Positions 6,407 to 6,791 of a DNA stretch of 6,791 bases are shown here, in pieces. The stretch's first letter is position 1, and every line of letters starts with the position of its first letter. The translations under genes and the position numbers were made by a program. The stretch is taken from positions 1 to 6,791 of the forward strand of contig JAHFFS010000085.1 of assembly GCA_023247815.1 (NCBI GenBank). Direction: 5' to 3'. This stretch comes from Candidatus Omnitrophota bacterium. GTDB taxonomy: Bacteria > Omnitrophota > Gorgyraeia > Zapsychrales > JANLHA01. The notes under the pieces were generated by a model. That model saw nothing but the letters and a program-made list of their open reading frames with translations, did not search any database and had not been told where the DNA came from.

Positions 6407-6791
6407 TCATCGCTCGCTGACTTGAATGTCCTTCAACTTCAACTGAACAGTGGGTGCTTTGTTCCAATCATCAATCGCCACCTGATACGCCAAATCAATT
6501 TTTTCGCCATACTGGACCAAATCCTGAAACCGCGCCAGGCCAAAACCAACCGCGGAAAATGTCGCCTTTCCATCGGTCACCCAAAACTTCAGCGTCTCCT
6601 TGCCTAAAACCTGCGGCCGGCTTTTAACGGTCAATTGCCGCGAACAAAAAACCGGTTCCGAGTTGCCTTCCCCATAAGGTTCCAACTCTGCTATTTTTTG
6701 CGCCAAATCCAAATTCAGACTTGATATCGGAATTTCTCCGTCGATGTCAATGCTCGGCACCAGATCACGCACCTGCAGCAAATCTTTGGCA
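6407..6791 (-). CDS. recJ: RecJ single-stranded-DNA-specific 5'-3' exonuclease, C-terminal part
   Basis: The last 128 codons of a gene entering from the right edge, ending in TGA at 6409-6407. The segment starts with AKDLLQVRDLVPSIDIDGEIP, followed by LEPYGEGNSEPVF (residues 36-48 of the visible part). This is the RecJ signature between the DHHA1 domain and the C-terminal OB fold. The remainder, through LGKETLKFWV, FSAVGFG and the WNKAPTVQLKLKDIQ ending, fits the OB fold that contacts single-stranded DNA. RecJ works in RecF-pathway recombination, base excision and mismatch repair in the cytoplasm. The catalytic DHH motifs are outside the window, so activity cannot be judged. There is no true start in the window; the codons at the edge are internal. 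Confidence 0.92.
   Translation of the reverse strand, partial: AKDLLQVRDLVPSIDIDGEIPISSLNLDLAQKIAELEPYGEGNSEPVFCSRQLTVKSRPQVLGKETLKFWVTDGKATFSAVGFGLARFQDLVQYGEKIDLAYQVAIDDWNKAPTVQLKLKDIQVSER

Overview
The window looks like chromosomal DNA of an uncultured Candidatus Omnitrophota (OP3-lineage) bacterium or a close relative. I infer this mainly from the very large central gene. Its N-terminal third and short C-terminal tail match, from memory, a family of big exported proteins I associate with Omnitrophota genomes. The other genes are housekeeping and fit any Gram-negative-like bacterium. The taxonomic call is recollection plus inference, not a database result.

Layout, left to right. (1) 1-1669, minus strand: an M3-family oligoendopeptidase (PepF-like), complete at the N-terminus and cut by the left edge close to its C-terminus. 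(2) 1670-1740: a short gap with a perfect 23-bp palindrome touching the stop codon of the next gene, and a sigma70-type promoter whose -10 box lies only 6 nt before the peptidase ATG, so a leaderless mRNA is predicted. (3) 1741-5859, minus strand: an exported protein of 1372 aa, translated from a GTG. It has a signal peptide, a conserved N-terminal module, a tandem duplication of about 320 residues made of eight helix-turn-helix-like units, a helical linker and a short C-terminal module. (4) 5860-6118: a divergent promoter region with a strong sigma70 promoter facing each way and an 18-bp-stem palindrome between them. (5) 6119-6346, plus strand: rpmB (ribosomal protein L28, zinc-ribbon form). 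(6) 6347-6406: a 60-nt convergent gap with no clear terminator. (7) 6407-6791, minus strand: the C-terminal end of recJ, cut by the right edge.

The genes do not form an obvious functional pathway. The exported protein and the peptidase are co-directional and 71 nt apart, but the peptidase appears to have its own promoter. rpmB is a single-gene unit pointing the other way and converges on recJ. The most unusual content is the internal architecture of the large exported protein, followed by the palindrome and paired promoters upstream of it.
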